The notes under the pieces are model-generated. The model ran no database searches. It was not told the origin of the DNA and worked only from the letters and a program-made list of their open reading frames with translations. This document shows, piece after piece, positions 25,537 to 34,274 of a stretch of DNA of 64,000 nucleotides (positions within the stretch are counted from its first letter, which is position 1; the number at the start of each line of letters is the position of its first letter). Where the stretch lies: positions 52,370-116,369 of the forward strand of contig NZ_JARXWN010000014.1 of the NCBI RefSeq assembly GCF_029892965.1. Reading direction: 5' to 3'. Made by a program: the position numbers and the translations under genes. The stretch comes from Dysgonomonas sp. PF1-14. Lineage in GTDB: Bacteria; Bacteroidota; Bacteroidia; Bacteroidales; Dysgonomonadaceae.

Positions 25537-26289
25537 TTATTTTAGAGTTTCCAACATTTCATCTATCAGGGCATCGAGGTTACTCCCCCTTACCAGTGCC
25601 TTATCCGCAGGGAATAATGTAGAACGGAACAGGGCTTTGTGGTTTACCGACTGCTCCCGACGAAACCGTTTACTGTCGGGCAGGAATGTTTTGAAAAGCG
25701 GGAAACCCAATTTATCAATCACATCTTCATAAACTTCGTAGAGTTCGGTTTTCTCCCGACCATCGACGAGATTCCAAAGTAGATATAGCCCTTTGATTTT
25801 TGCTTTGCCGGGCGTAATCAGGGCATCATTAACCGTAATTACATATTGCAGGGTGCTTTCCAGTACCAACCTGTCAGCACTGATCGGAGCAATAATGTAA
25901 TCCATGAGTGAAAGTGTGTGTACAACCGCCGGATTGTTGATTGTTCCGGGCAGGTCGAAGAATACGAAGTCAGGCTTCAATACTTCGATTACTTCCTGTG
26001 CATCTTCCATTGCGTTTTCAGGGCTGCTCTCTATAACTTCATAAGCCTTTTTACCCAATGCGGAAAACTGTTCGTAAGCCATGAGCTTGTAATGGTCATC
26101 ATCCATCGACATTTTTATATCACGCTCACGCATTTCCGCAATCGAGTGTTGCGGGAAGTCGCAGTCAATCACGGCTACGTTATAGCCTTTCACATAGTGC
26201 AGGTAAGAAGCTACCAACACAGTCAGGGTTGTTTTTCCGGCTCCGCCCTTTTGGGTGCTGAAAGCCACGTTCAAAGTTTTCTTTTCCAT
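25537..26289 (-). CDS. traA: ParA-family ATPase TraA
   Basis: 250 aa. Deviant Walker A KGGAGKTTL at residues 14-22 (STQKGGAGKTT), then IDCDFPQHS and the Walker B-like FVFFDLPGTINNP near residue 115. MinD/ParA family. In Bacteroides conjugative elements it is the first gene of the transfer operon and may act in element maintenance or in placing DNA at the pole. It starts the minus-strand operon; the adjacent A+T-rich repeats (26340-26560) are a candidate partition site. Confidence 0.93.
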   Translation of the reverse strand: MEKKTLNVAFSTQKGGAGKTTLTVLVASYLHYVKGYNVAVIDCDFPQHSIAEMRERDIKMSMDDDHYKLMAYEQFSALGKKAYEVIESSPENAMEDAQEVIEVLKPDFVFFDLPGTINNPAVVHTLSLMDYIIAPISADRLVLESTLQYVITVNDALITPGKAKIKGLYLLWNLVDGREKTELYEVYEDVIDKLGFPLFKTFLPDSKRFRREQSVNHKALFRSTLFPADKALVRGSNLDALIDEMLETLK

Positions 26290-26339
26290 TACTTCAAAAT
26301 TTTAATTGTTGAACATTGATATATCGTTTTATTAATCAT

Positions 26340-26560
26340 TCGACAGATTGATTGACTGTTTGATTTTCCGCTTAATTGCTAAATCAATCAATCGCTTTAT
26401 CAGTTTATCAATCTATCAATCGACCGCTCGTTTGATTATTTGCAAAATCAGTCGATTGGAAAATCGCTCGGTCTATTTATTAATCGCTTACTTTTTTGAT
26501 TGCCCGAATAATTGATTTTACAATCGTCTTATTGCCTGATTACGCTATCGAGTAATAAAT
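26340..26560. repeat. Cluster of TGATT / AATCR short repeats upstream of traA
   Basis: In about 220 bp the words TGATT/AATCA and AATCG recur more than ten times (for example ATTGATTGACTGTTTGATT near 26350 and AAATCAATCAATCG near 26392). Low-complexity, A+T-rich. Candidate centromere-like site for the ParA-like TraA, or part of oriT; neither is shown. Confidence 0.5.
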
Positions 26561-26613
26561 CACTGGGCAAATAAACGCCTAAAAATTCTCCCGCACACTA
26601 CTTTTTCACGAGG

Positions 26614-26692
26614 TGGCAGCAAGTGGCGTCGGTATGGCAGCAAGTGGCGTCGATGCGTGGAATACAGCACGTTACTTTAGCCTGTAACTTTG
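26614..26692 (+). promoter_or_regulatory. Candidate activator site B and promoter of mobA-mobB
   Basis: TGGC at 26614, 26624, 26635 and 26645 (spacing 10-11-10) in two copies of TGGCAGCAAGTGGCGTCG, then 36 nt further TAACTTTG (26685-26692), an exact TAnnTTTG. Transcription would start near 26700, giving a 267-nt leader before mobA. Same geometry as sites A, C and D. Confidence 0.75.
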
Positions 26693-26943
26693 CAGCATGA
26701 AACGTCGGGAGGTATTCGACCGCCATTTTAGCTCGTTTCCCTCGCATTCATATCTGTCCCTGTTCAGGACAGATTTTATTTGCGACATGGCAAATAGCAA
26801 GCTGTATTTTTTGCTGCACGGAAACCGTTTTGCAGCAAAAAATGCTTGCCCCACAAGGGGGACGCAAACCCTCCGAAGTCGGGTTGCTTAAAGAATCATT
26901 TCGGGCAATGATTGATTGGCGGCGGATGCCGAAACGACGGATT

Positions 26944-26969
26944 GTACCACTAAAAAAATCCGACGTATG
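26944..26969 (+). promoter_or_regulatory. Conserved translation leader of mobA
   Basis: ACCACTAAAAAAATCC followed by GACGT and the mobA ATG. It decides the mobA start: the longer frame from 26916 would bury this leader in coding sequence. Confidence 0.6.
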
Positions 26970-27404
26970 AATGAAAATGCAAAAAACTCCCCGAAACGGG
27001 GAAAAGGGGGGCGTTCCCCCAAGAATGATCCGGCTGCTTACCGTTACTCGGTAAACTTCACGGCTGTCGAACACGCCCGGTTCCTCACTATGTTTGAGCA
27101 ATCAGGGCTGCAATCTATGGCACGTTTTATCGCTGCCCGTGTATTCGGGGACGAGTTTCGTGTGGTAAAAATAGACCGTTCCGCTATGGAATATGTTACC
27201 AAACTCACTTCTTTTTACGCACAATTCCGCTCCGTTGGAACAAATTACAACCAAGTCGTAAAGGAATTGCACAGCAATTTTTCGGAGAAAAAAGCACTCG
27301 CACTTCTCTACAAATTGGAGAAAGCGACCATAGAACTGGTCGAAATCGGGAAGAATATTTTGGAATTATCGGAAGAATTTAAGGAAAAATGGTTGCAAAA
27401 ATAA
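26967..27404 (+). CDS. mobA: Mobilisation protein MobA (relaxase accessory)
   Basis: 145 aa from ATG 26967, chosen because it follows the conserved leader. A basic start (MNENAKNSPKRGKGGRSPKNDP) is followed by AAYRYSVNFTAVEHARFLTMFEQSGLQSMARFIAARVFG, a ribbon-helix-helix DNA-binding domain like MobC/MbeC accessory proteins, then FYAQFRSVGTNYNQVVKELHSNFSEKKALALLYKLE. It probably binds oriT and helps MobB nick it. Overlaps mobB by 16 bp. Confidence 0.88.
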   Translation: MNENAKNSPKRGKGGRSPKNDPAAYRYSVNFTAVEHARFLTMFEQSGLQSMARFIAARVFGDEFRVVKIDRSAMEYVTKLTSFYAQFRSVGTNYNQVVKELHSNFSEKKALALLYKLEKATIELVEIGKNILELSEEFKEKWLQK

Positions 27405-28651
27405 ACATCGGAAGCAACCTGTACGGTGCGTTGGCATACAATCAGGAGAAAGTGGACGAGGGGTTGGGGAAGATACTGGGGAGCAACCTTGTGTTTGAAC
27501 CTGCCGACGGACAATTCAATGTTTCAGATTGTATGGAAGATTTTATGCAGTTTATTCCGGCTCACTTCCGTACCGAAAAGCCCGTTTTCCATGTATCAAT
27601 AAACCCGCATCCTGATGACCGCCTGACAAACGACCAACTGGCGGACATCGGACGGGAATACATGGAGAAACTGGGATACGGCAATCAACCCTACCTTATT
27701 TTCAAGCATGAGGACATTGGACGGGAACACATACATATCGTATCGCTTCGGGTAGATAGCGAAGGGAAGAAAATCGACGGCTACAAAGAACATGAACGAA
27801 GCAAGGAGATAACCGAACAGTTGGAACGTAAATATAATCTGCATCCTGCGGAGGGACAGAAACGTGGGGAGCAATGGGAACTTACCCCTGTTGATGTTTC
27901 AAAAGGCGATTTGAAAAAGCAGATTGCTTCGGTTATCAAACCGTTAGCTTCTATGTATCACTTTCAGAGTATGGGAGAATATAAAGCAGTTCTTTCCTTA
28001 TATAATATTAATGTAGAGGAACTGAAAGGCGAAGCAAAAGGGAAACCGTATCGGGGATTACTGTATTCGGCAATGGACAGCGAGGGCAATAAGGTCGGTA
28101 ATCCGCTGAAGTCTTCTATTTTCGGCAAATCGGTCGGTTATGACGGGCTTGAAAAACGTATGGAGAAATCAGCCGAACGCATAAAAACTAAAAACCAGAA
28201 GGCGCATACGCTGAAAGCGGTGTCGGAAGCTAAACAGGGCAGCCAAAATGAAAGCGAGTTCCGAGCGAAGTTAAGGCAGCAGGGTATTGATGTTCTGTTC
28301 AGGCGCAACGACGAAGGTCGGATTTATGGTACTACTTTCATAGACCATACGACACGTACCGTTTTGAACGGTTCACGACTGGGCAAAGACTATTCCGCTA
28401 ATGTTTTCAACGACCTGTATGGTGGAAAACAAGAACAGGCACAAGAGCCAGTTAAAGACACCCGTCTTTCCGATGTCTACAAAAACACCGAACAGCCAAG
28501 TACGCAACATGAGAATAGCCACAATTCCGATAGTATAACGGGAGGACTTTTCTCAATTCTTGCTCCGGAACCGGAAAATCACCCGAAAGATGATATGCCA
28601 TTACCACGCCGTAAGAAAAAGAAGAAGCGTAGGTATGGTCGGCAGATGTAG
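27389..28651 (+). CDS. mobB: Relaxase MobB
   Basis: 420 aa. The N-terminal relaxase domain has FHVSINPHPDDRL, LGYGNQPYLIFKHEDIGREHIHIVSLRV with the metal-binding histidine triad (H.EDIGREHIHI), and the likely catalytic tyrosine in the first 20 residues (GSNLYGALAYNQEK). The C-terminal ~200 residues are charged and disordered, ending in PRRKKKKKRRYGRQM. It nicks oriT and leads the strand to the recipient. Translationally coupled to mobA. Confidence 0.93.
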   Translation: MVAKINIGSNLYGALAYNQEKVDEGLGKILGSNLVFEPADGQFNVSDCMEDFMQFIPAHFRTEKPVFHVSINPHPDDRLTNDQLADIGREYMEKLGYGNQPYLIFKHEDIGREHIHIVSLRVDSEGKKIDGYKEHERSKEITEQLERKYNLHPAEGQKRGEQWELTPVDVSKGDLKKQIASVIKPLASMYHFQSMGEYKAVLSLYNINVEELKGEAKGKPYRGLLYSAMDSEGNKVGNPLKSSIFGKSVGYDGLEKRMEKSAERIKTKNQKAHTLKAVSEAKQGSQNESEFRAKLRQQGIDVLFRRNDEGRIYGTTFIDHTTRTVLNGSRLGKDYSANVFNDLYGGKQEQAQEPVKDTRLSDVYKNTEQPSTQHENSHNSDSITGGLFSILAPEPENHPKDDMPLPRRKKKKKRRYGRQM

Positions 28652-28667
28652 AGATAGGTAAATGGGC

Positions 28668-29621
28668 TTACATTTTAATCTCATTCACTTTCTCTATTAC
28701 CATTTGTTTTAAAACATCTGGCGTAATTTGAACTCCTTTTGAAAGGAGTTCTTTAATGCATTGCTTTTCTATTTTTTTTATTCTTTGTTTGACGGCTAAA
28801 TCCCTGATTTTTTCAACAATCTGCATATAACGTTCGTTTGAAATAATTGTAATTATTGCTTTTTCTGGCACGTCATTGATAATCTCATTCAAAATAAATT
28901 CATCTTTCAATTCAAAAAAGTCATCATACCAATCTAAAGAATTGTTGAAAAGATAAATTACATACTCATTTAATATTATGTGATATGGATTTTTTGATAA
29001 GTTATCAAAAAACTCAAATGTTGCATCTTTGTTTTCAATTTTCTCTGCCTTAATAGTAGCTAATGGAATACAATCAAATATATCTTTGCATGCTTCAATC
29101 ATCTTAATCCAGTCTTTTTCACTTTGTGAAATCTTGTTATTCATATAGGTAGGCAAGAATAAATCCAAGTTAAATCGTAAGCGTTCTTCCAATTCAGGAG
29201 ATAATTGGAAATGTGCATATACGGGTTGCTTAGAGATTGAAGCTCGCCAAATATTGGATTGAATTAAAAGTTGAAAAGCAATTGATGATATTTTTTTACA
29301 GTTAAGTTTGTAATGTCCATTTTCAAAATCAATCCTCTCAAAATTTTGCTCATATTTTTCATCTTCTATCTTTTGAGTTATCTCTGTTGCATAAATACTT
29401 TCAACAACTCCTAATCTTTTTTCACATCCTCTACAAAGAATAAAATCTTCTTTGATTCCAGTGTCTCCTTGATTTTTGCTATAATCCTGTTCAGGGTTAG
29501 TCGTTATTAAATAACCATTTTCCTCTCCACGTTTTCCGATTTGTGATGCCAGCAAAAAGGCAGAAGTTATATGTGACCCTGTCTGATCGGCTTCTTTTTC
29601 ATTACATAATTTACATTTCAT
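28668..29621 (-). CDS. Zinc-ribbon/HNH-like protein of unknown function, partner of a HEPN protein
   Basis: 317 aa. The N-terminus has paired cysteines MKCKLCNEKEADQTGSHITS and, about 55 residues later, FILCRGCEKRLGVVES, giving CxxC...SH...CxxCE as in treble-clef/HNH-like folds, though the usual catalytic histidine context is altered. The rest is helical with the repeat-like IEKQCIKELLSKGVQITPDVLKQMVIEKVNEIKM end. The composition is clearly more A+T-rich than neighbouring element genes and the orientation is opposite to mobB/mobC, marking it as cargo. It starts 7 bp after the HEPN gene stop. No family name can be given. Confidence 0.75.
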   Translation of the reverse strand: MKCKLCNEKEADQTGSHITSAFLLASQIGKRGEENGYLITTNPEQDYSKNQGDTGIKEDFILCRGCEKRLGVVESIYATEITQKIEDEKYEQNFERIDFENGHYKLNCKKISSIAFQLLIQSNIWRASISKQPVYAHFQLSPELEERLRFNLDLFLPTYMNNKISQSEKDWIKMIEACKDIFDCIPLATIKAEKIENKDATFEFFDNLSKNPYHIILNEYVIYLFNNSLDWYDDFFELKDEFILNEIINDVPEKAIITIISNERYMQIVEKIRDLAVKQRIKKIEKQCIKELLSKGVQITPDVLKQMVIEKVNEIKM

Positions 29622-29628
29622 ATCTATT

Positions 29629-30294
29629 CTAATTAGAATTTTGGTAGCGTTTATCTATTTCTACCATTATATCAAAGATCTGTTTGAAGTAATCAAATGC
29701 CTTTGATTTTGCTATCTCAAACTGATGCGTTTGGGCAAAAGCGAAAGACGGAACACTTATTTTTTGTATTGGAATTGATTCTCCTTTTGTCATAGCTTCT
29801 TTTGCATCATTTAGGTTCCCCATAAATCCACTAAATGTAGGTGGGGCATCTTTAATTATTTTTGCTGCTTCTGCATGAGAATAAGGATTGCGAAATTCGT
29901 TTTTGAGATTCACCAATTTCTTTCGTTCATCTTCTGTTATGATATTTTTTTTGACAGCGAGATTTATGGTTTCATGTAATACTTTCCCGTCATATAACTT
30001 TTTGGCTTCTTCGAGTTTTATCTCAAAATCAGGATTGCCAATATAATATCCTTTCATATAGAAGTCCATTAAAGCAACTTTAATCATCCTTTCCAATAAA
30101 TGATTGGTAGTAAAAATACTCGATTGATTCAATTCCAATAATAAACAATTTAGATTTTCATAAATTAAAGTATTTAAGTTGCAGAATAAAATAAAATGAT
30201 ATTCATAAAATGGATTCAGTTCAGCCGTGTTTTTAATAATTTTATCATTGAAAAATTTTGCTTTGGAGAGTATTATTTCTTTGATTGTTTCCAT
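29629..30294 (-). CDS. HEPN-like protein (RNPYSH motif)
   Basis: 221 aa, mostly helical. The segment LVNLKNEFRNPYSHAEAAKI contains R-N-x-x-x-H, the catalytic signature of HEPN ribonucleases. LLERMIKVALMDFYMKGYY and the final helix (FDYFKQIFDIMVEIDKRY) fit a HEPN four-helix bundle. HEPN proteins are common toxins and effectors of defence systems. Translated just ahead of the zinc-ribbon protein, with a good -7 element upstream. The HEPN assignment rests on the motif and helical pattern only. Confidence 0.65.
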   Translation of the reverse strand: METIKEIILSKAKFFNDKIIKNTAELNPFYEYHFILFCNLNTLIYENLNCLLLELNQSSIFTTNHLLERMIKVALMDFYMKGYYIGNPDFEIKLEEAKKLYDGKVLHETINLAVKKNIITEDERKKLVNLKNEFRNPYSHAEAAKIIKDAPPTFSGFMGNLNDAKEAMTKGESIPIQKISVPSFAFAQTHQFEIAKSKAFDYFKQIFDIMVEIDKRYQNSN

Positions 30295-30321
30295 GCTTGA
30301 TCGTATTTCACTTAATTTCTA

Positions 30322-30329
30322 CAAAGATA
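30322..30329 (-). promoter_or_regulatory. -7 element of the HEPN operon
   Basis: TATCTTTG on the minus strand matches TAnnTTTG, 28 bp upstream of the HEPN ATG. The -33 region lacks TTTG. Activator site C lies 53 bp behind it, between the divergent HEPN and mobC promoters. Confidence 0.5.
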
Positions 30330-30382
30330 CAACATAGCAGGAACTTAACTGTCGTTTTAAGTATTTAGTTTCCAACATCAAC

Positions 30383-30463
30383 GCCACACACTGCCAAACC
30401 GAAGCCACATGCTGCCAGCTTGTTTCAAACTCCCCAATCTTCGGATTATACCCTATAATTTCG
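30383..30463 (+). promoter_or_regulatory. Candidate activator site C and promoter of mobC
   Basis: GCCA at 30383, 30393, 30404 and 30414 (spacing 10-11-10), then 38 nt to TAATTTCG (30456-30463), one mismatch from TAnnTTTG. About 29 bp before the mobC ATG. It is the reverse-complement form of site B. Confidence 0.7.
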
Positions 30464-30491
30464 CATTTCAAACATTTTAAATTTTATAGAA

Positions 30492-31856
30492 ATGCAACAA
30501 GAAGACGATTTAAGAGGACTTGCCAAAGTCATGGAATTTATGCGAGCAATCAGCATAATCTTTGTAGTGATAAACATTTATTGGTTCTGCTATTTCGCAT
30601 TGCGGGAATGGGGAATAAACATTTCGGTAGTTGATAAGATACTACTGAACTTTGACCGGACTGCCGGACTATTCGGCAATATTCTCTACACGAAATTATT
30701 CGCCATTATTTTCCTTGCCCTTTCCTGTTTAGGAACTAAGGGCGTTAAAGAGGAAAAAATCACTTGGCCGAAAATCTATGTTTTTCTGACAATCGGTTTT
30801 ATCCTGTTCTTTATGAACTGGTGGATACTCGACCTGCCGTTACCCGCATCGGCAACAATAGGTTTTTATATCCTGACAATGGCAGCAGGTTATCTGTTCC
30901 TATTGGTTGGCGGATTATGGATGAGCCGTTTGCTAAAAAACAATATGTTCGACGACGTTTTCAATTTGGAGAACGAGAGTTTTATGCAGGAAACACGGTT
31001 ATTGCAGAGTGAATATTCTGTGAACTTGCCTACAAAGTTTTGGTACAAGAAAAAGGAATGGCGGGGTTGGATAAACGTAGTAAATCCTTTCCGTGCCAGT
31101 ATCGTGTTAGGTACTCCGGGTAGTGGTAAATCATACGCCGTTGTTAATCAGTATATAAAACAGCAAATTGAAAAAGGATTTTCGATGTACTTGTATGATT
31201 TTAAATTTCCAGACCTTTCTACTATCGCCTATAACCATTTATTAAATAATCAATTAGGCTACAAGAAAATTCCAACGTTTTATGTGATAAACTTCGACGA
31301 TCCGTCCCGCTCGCACAGATGCAATCCTATCAACCCGTCTTTCATGGAAGACATTAGCGATGCTTACGAATCGAGTTATACAATTATGCTTAACCTCAAT
31401 AAAACGTGGGTGCAGAAGCAGGGAGACTTCTTTGTGGAATCTCCGATTATTTTGTTTGCTTCGATAATTTGGTATCTCCGCATTTATAAGGACGGAAAGT
31501 ATTGTACTTTTCCTCATGCGATAGAGTTTCTAAACAAACGATATGAAGATATTTTCCCTATTTTGACCTCATATCCCGAACTGGAAAATTATCTAAGTCC
31601 TTTCATGGATGCGTGGTTGGGCGGTGCGGCTGACCAATTAATGGGGCAGATAGCCAGCGCCAAAATCCCACTATCCCGTATGATTTCACCCCAGTTGTAT
31701 TGGGTTATGAGTGGCGATGAATTTACTTTGGATATAAACAATCCTGACGATCCGAAAGTGTTGGTTGTCGGGAACAATCCTGATAGGCAAAATATCTACG
31801 GAGCAGCGTTAGGGCTTTATAACTCCCGTATTGTGAAGCTAATAAACAAAAAGGGA
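30492..31856 (+). CDS. mobC: Coupling protein MobC (VirD4/TraG-like), exon 1
   Basis: 455 codons. Four N-terminal transmembrane segments (AISIIFVVINIYWFCYFAL and following), then the NTPase domain with Walker A VLGTPGSGKSYAVVNQY near residue 205 and FYVINFDDPSRSHRCNPINP. The exon ends ...KLINKKG, and the reading frame is broken by a group II intron beginning GTGCGAC at 31857. Joined to exon 2 (34275-34919) the product is 669 aa, the normal length. It brings the MobB-DNA complex to the transfer channel. Confidence 0.93.
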
Positions 31857-32493
31857 GTGCGACACGAAGCCGCATAAATAACTGTTTGGCTAACTGCTGT
31901 AAGAGAGCAGCAATTTGACTAAACCCGTTGTGTCGCCAACGGTAGCCTATGGGCAGGTGCACTAATAGTAATATTTATGTATTAAGCTGTCCTGACAAGG
32001 TAACCCTTCCGAAAGGAGCAGTCGGAACCGCGAGGGAAAGACAATAATCACTAGTATCATGTGATTGGGGAGCTTGGCTTGAATGGTATGGTTAGCGTAA
32101 GCGAATCGTCGGTAAAACATCGTAATGTTGAAGAAGCCAAAGATACTGATAGGCTTCAGTCCAAAATGGAAAGCAGTCGGATATCCTCCAACCTTTTGAG
32201 GATACGCGAACGGAGCACTGCCGGTGTAGAGACGGAACCTAACCCATTCGGTTATTGTATGTGAAACGTGGTAAGTCCGTATTTCTCCTGTTTGAGAACA
32301 GGTAAGCAAATCGTAAGAGAAGCCGAATGGAATGCGGATATAGGATAGCGGAAAAAGCGAATGCCTGCTTGTAATGAGCAGGATAGAAATTGAGTACTGT
32401 TTATGTATAAATGGAGCAACATCATTTCACACGAAAGTGGGCAGACTTCCGTAAAAGGTAATTCTTTACAAGAAACTTTTAGAACTTTTTAAA

Positions 32494-34167
32494 GTGGAAA
32501 AGCAAATGAACGACATTAAAAAATCGTGTGCATCAACTGACCGTATATCAAGCAATTGGAACAGTATCAACTGGCTCAGTTGCGAAACTGCGGTTAAAAA
32601 GCTACAAGCACGTATTGTAAAGGCTCAGAAAGAAGGTAGATACGCTAAGGTGAAAGCCTTACAGTGGACGCTTACACATTCGTTTTATGCCAAAGCATTG
32701 GCCGTGAAACGAGTAACATCCAACAAAGGAAGTGAAACGGCTGGTGTGGATATGGAAACATGGAAAACACCAGAAGCAAAGATGAGTGCAATAGCCAATC
32801 TGAAACGAAAAGGCTATACTCCACAACCTCTAAGAAGGATACATATTAAAAAGAGTAATGGAAAACTTCGACCATTAGGGATTCCGACAATGAAAGACAG
32901 AGCAATGCAAGCATTATATCTGATGGCATTAGACCCTGTAGCAGAAACTACAGCAGATGGTAATTCTTTCGGATTTAGAAAAGAAAGAAGCACTATAGAT
33001 GCTATACAACAATGCTTTAATGATTTGGCTAAAGACATTTCGCCCGAATGGATTCTGGAAGGAGACATAAAAGGTTGTTTCGACCATATTAGTCATGAAT
33101 GGCTACTAAACAATATCCCTATGGATAAGGTGATGCTTCACAAATGGCTCAAATGTGGATTTATGTTCAACAAACAATTGTTTCCGACAGAAGAAGGTAC
33201 TCCACAAGGTGGTATAATATCTCCAACTCTGGCTAATATGGTTCTGGACGGGCTACAAAAGTTACTGTCAGATAATTTTGTGATAAATTTCTCAAGGAAG
33301 AACTATTTTAATCCAAAAGTAAATCTGGTAAGGTATGCCGATGATTTTATTATCACGGGTGCCAACAAAGAAATATTAGAAAATCAAGTAAAACCATTAA
33401 TCATAGAGTTTCTTGGAGCAAGGGGGCTTACCCTATCAGAAGAGAAAACGAAGATAACTCATATCGAAGAAGGTTTTGATTTTCTTGGATTTAATATAAG
33501 GAAATACAAGGGTAAATTTATAACGAAGCCATCGAAGCAAAGTCAAAAGAGGTTTTTAGATAAAGTTCGTACCATCATTAGTCAGCATAAAGCGGCTAAG
33601 CAACACTCAATAATAAGGTTATTAAATCCCATTATTGAGGGATGGGCAAACTATTACAGGAGTTGCTGTGCTTCGGAAACTTTCCGAAAAGCAGATGCAC
33701 AAATTTTCTATAAAGTATGGCGATGGTCACAAAGAAGACATCCGCAGAAAGGTAAATATTGGATAGCAAATAAATACTTTCATACGGTGAAAGGTCGAAG
33801 CTGGACATTTGCAGTCAAGTTGGAAAGTGAAGATGGAGAAAAATTCCACTCATTGAAAAGATTAACGAGTACAAAGATTGTTCGGCATGTCAAAATCCGT
33901 AGCGAAGCAAATCCATATGATATCGATTGGACGGAGTACTTTGAAAAGCATTGGACAAGAAAGATGTTCAATAACTTTAATAACCAACAGAGAATTCGCC
34001 GACAATGGGAAAAACAGATGAGGTGTTGTCCTGTATGTGGTAAACACATTACAAAAGAAACACCTTTTAAAATCATAGCATTGCCTGTGAAAAATAAAAA
34101 GGTCAGAATTTTGGTGCATGACAATTGCAGTCGAATCACTAACAGAAATAATTGGAATTTACTATGA
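32494..34167 (+). CDS. ltrA: Group II intron-encoded protein 1 (RT/maturase, degenerate HNH)
   Basis: 557 aa. RT motifs: IHIKKSNGKLRPLGIPTMKDR, ILEGDIKGCFDHI, TPQGGIISPTLANM and the catalytic LVRYADDFIITG, then the maturase X domain (FLGFNIRKYKGKF, GWANYYR). The C-terminal CPVCGKHITKETPFKIIALPVKNKK...HDNCSR keeps both cysteine pairs in part but lacks the HH catalytic pair where other HNH domains have E-x-HH, so the endonuclease is probably inactive. Needed for splicing and retrohoming. It ends inside domain IV. Confidence 0.92.
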   Translation: MEKQMNDIKKSCASTDRISSNWNSINWLSCETAVKKLQARIVKAQKEGRYAKVKALQWTLTHSFYAKALAVKRVTSNKGSETAGVDMETWKTPEAKMSAIANLKRKGYTPQPLRRIHIKKSNGKLRPLGIPTMKDRAMQALYLMALDPVAETTADGNSFGFRKERSTIDAIQQCFNDLAKDISPEWILEGDIKGCFDHISHEWLLNNIPMDKVMLHKWLKCGFMFNKQLFPTEEGTPQGGIISPTLANMVLDGLQKLLSDNFVINFSRKNYFNPKVNLVRYADDFIITGANKEILENQVKPLIIEFLGARGLTLSEEKTKITHIEEGFDFLGFNIRKYKGKFITKPSKQSQKRFLDKVRTIISQHKAAKQHSIIRLLNPIIEGWANYYRSCCASETFRKADAQIFYKVWRWSQRRHPQKGKYWIANKYFHTVKGRSWTFAVKLESEDGEKFHSLKRLTSTKIVRHVKIRSEANPYDIDWTEYFEKHWTRKMFNNFNNQQRIRRQWEKQMRCCPVCGKHITKETPFKIIALPVKNKKVRILVHDNCSRITNRNNWNLL

Positions 34168-34199
34168 GCCGGTTTTATAAAATAAACTTAGAATTGCTT

Positions 34200-34233
34200 G
34201 AGCCGTATGATGCGAAAGTATCATGTACGGTTC
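34200..34233 (+). ncRNA. Group II intron 1 domain V
   Basis: GAGCCGTATGATGCGAAAGT and the rest of a 34-nt hairpin with GAAA loop, the catalytic core length and form of domain V. The lower stem GAGCCGTA pairs with TACGGTTC. Confidence 0.93.
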
Positions 34234-34274
34234 TTAGAGGGGAAAGCTCCCGTAAGGGAGCCGACCTACTCGAC

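Larger units (their letters stand above)
31857..34274 (+). mobile_element. Group II intron 1, inserted in mobC (2418 bp)
   Basis: Starts GTGCGAC (31857) and ends ...CTACTCGAC (34274), which rejoins codons GGA | CAG in frame. It holds an IEP gene (32494-34167), a 34-nt domain V (34200-34233) and a domain VI hairpin (GCTCCC / GGGAGC) with a likely bulged A. The 637 bp before the IEP are domains I-III and contain no gene. Sense orientation, so it can be removed from the mobC mRNA. Confidence 0.93.

Noticed and set aside
26614..26655. CRISPR-like or simple tandem repeat
   Set aside because: Only two 21-bp units, and the same pair recurs singly at three other promoters with identical spacing; it fits a binding site, not an array.
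34152..34274. Reading frame MSRFYKINLELLEPYD... joined to the MobC C-terminus as a separate gene
   Set aside because: This part is group II intron domains V-VI; the true protein arises by splicing exon 1 (to 31856) to exon 2 (from 34275).
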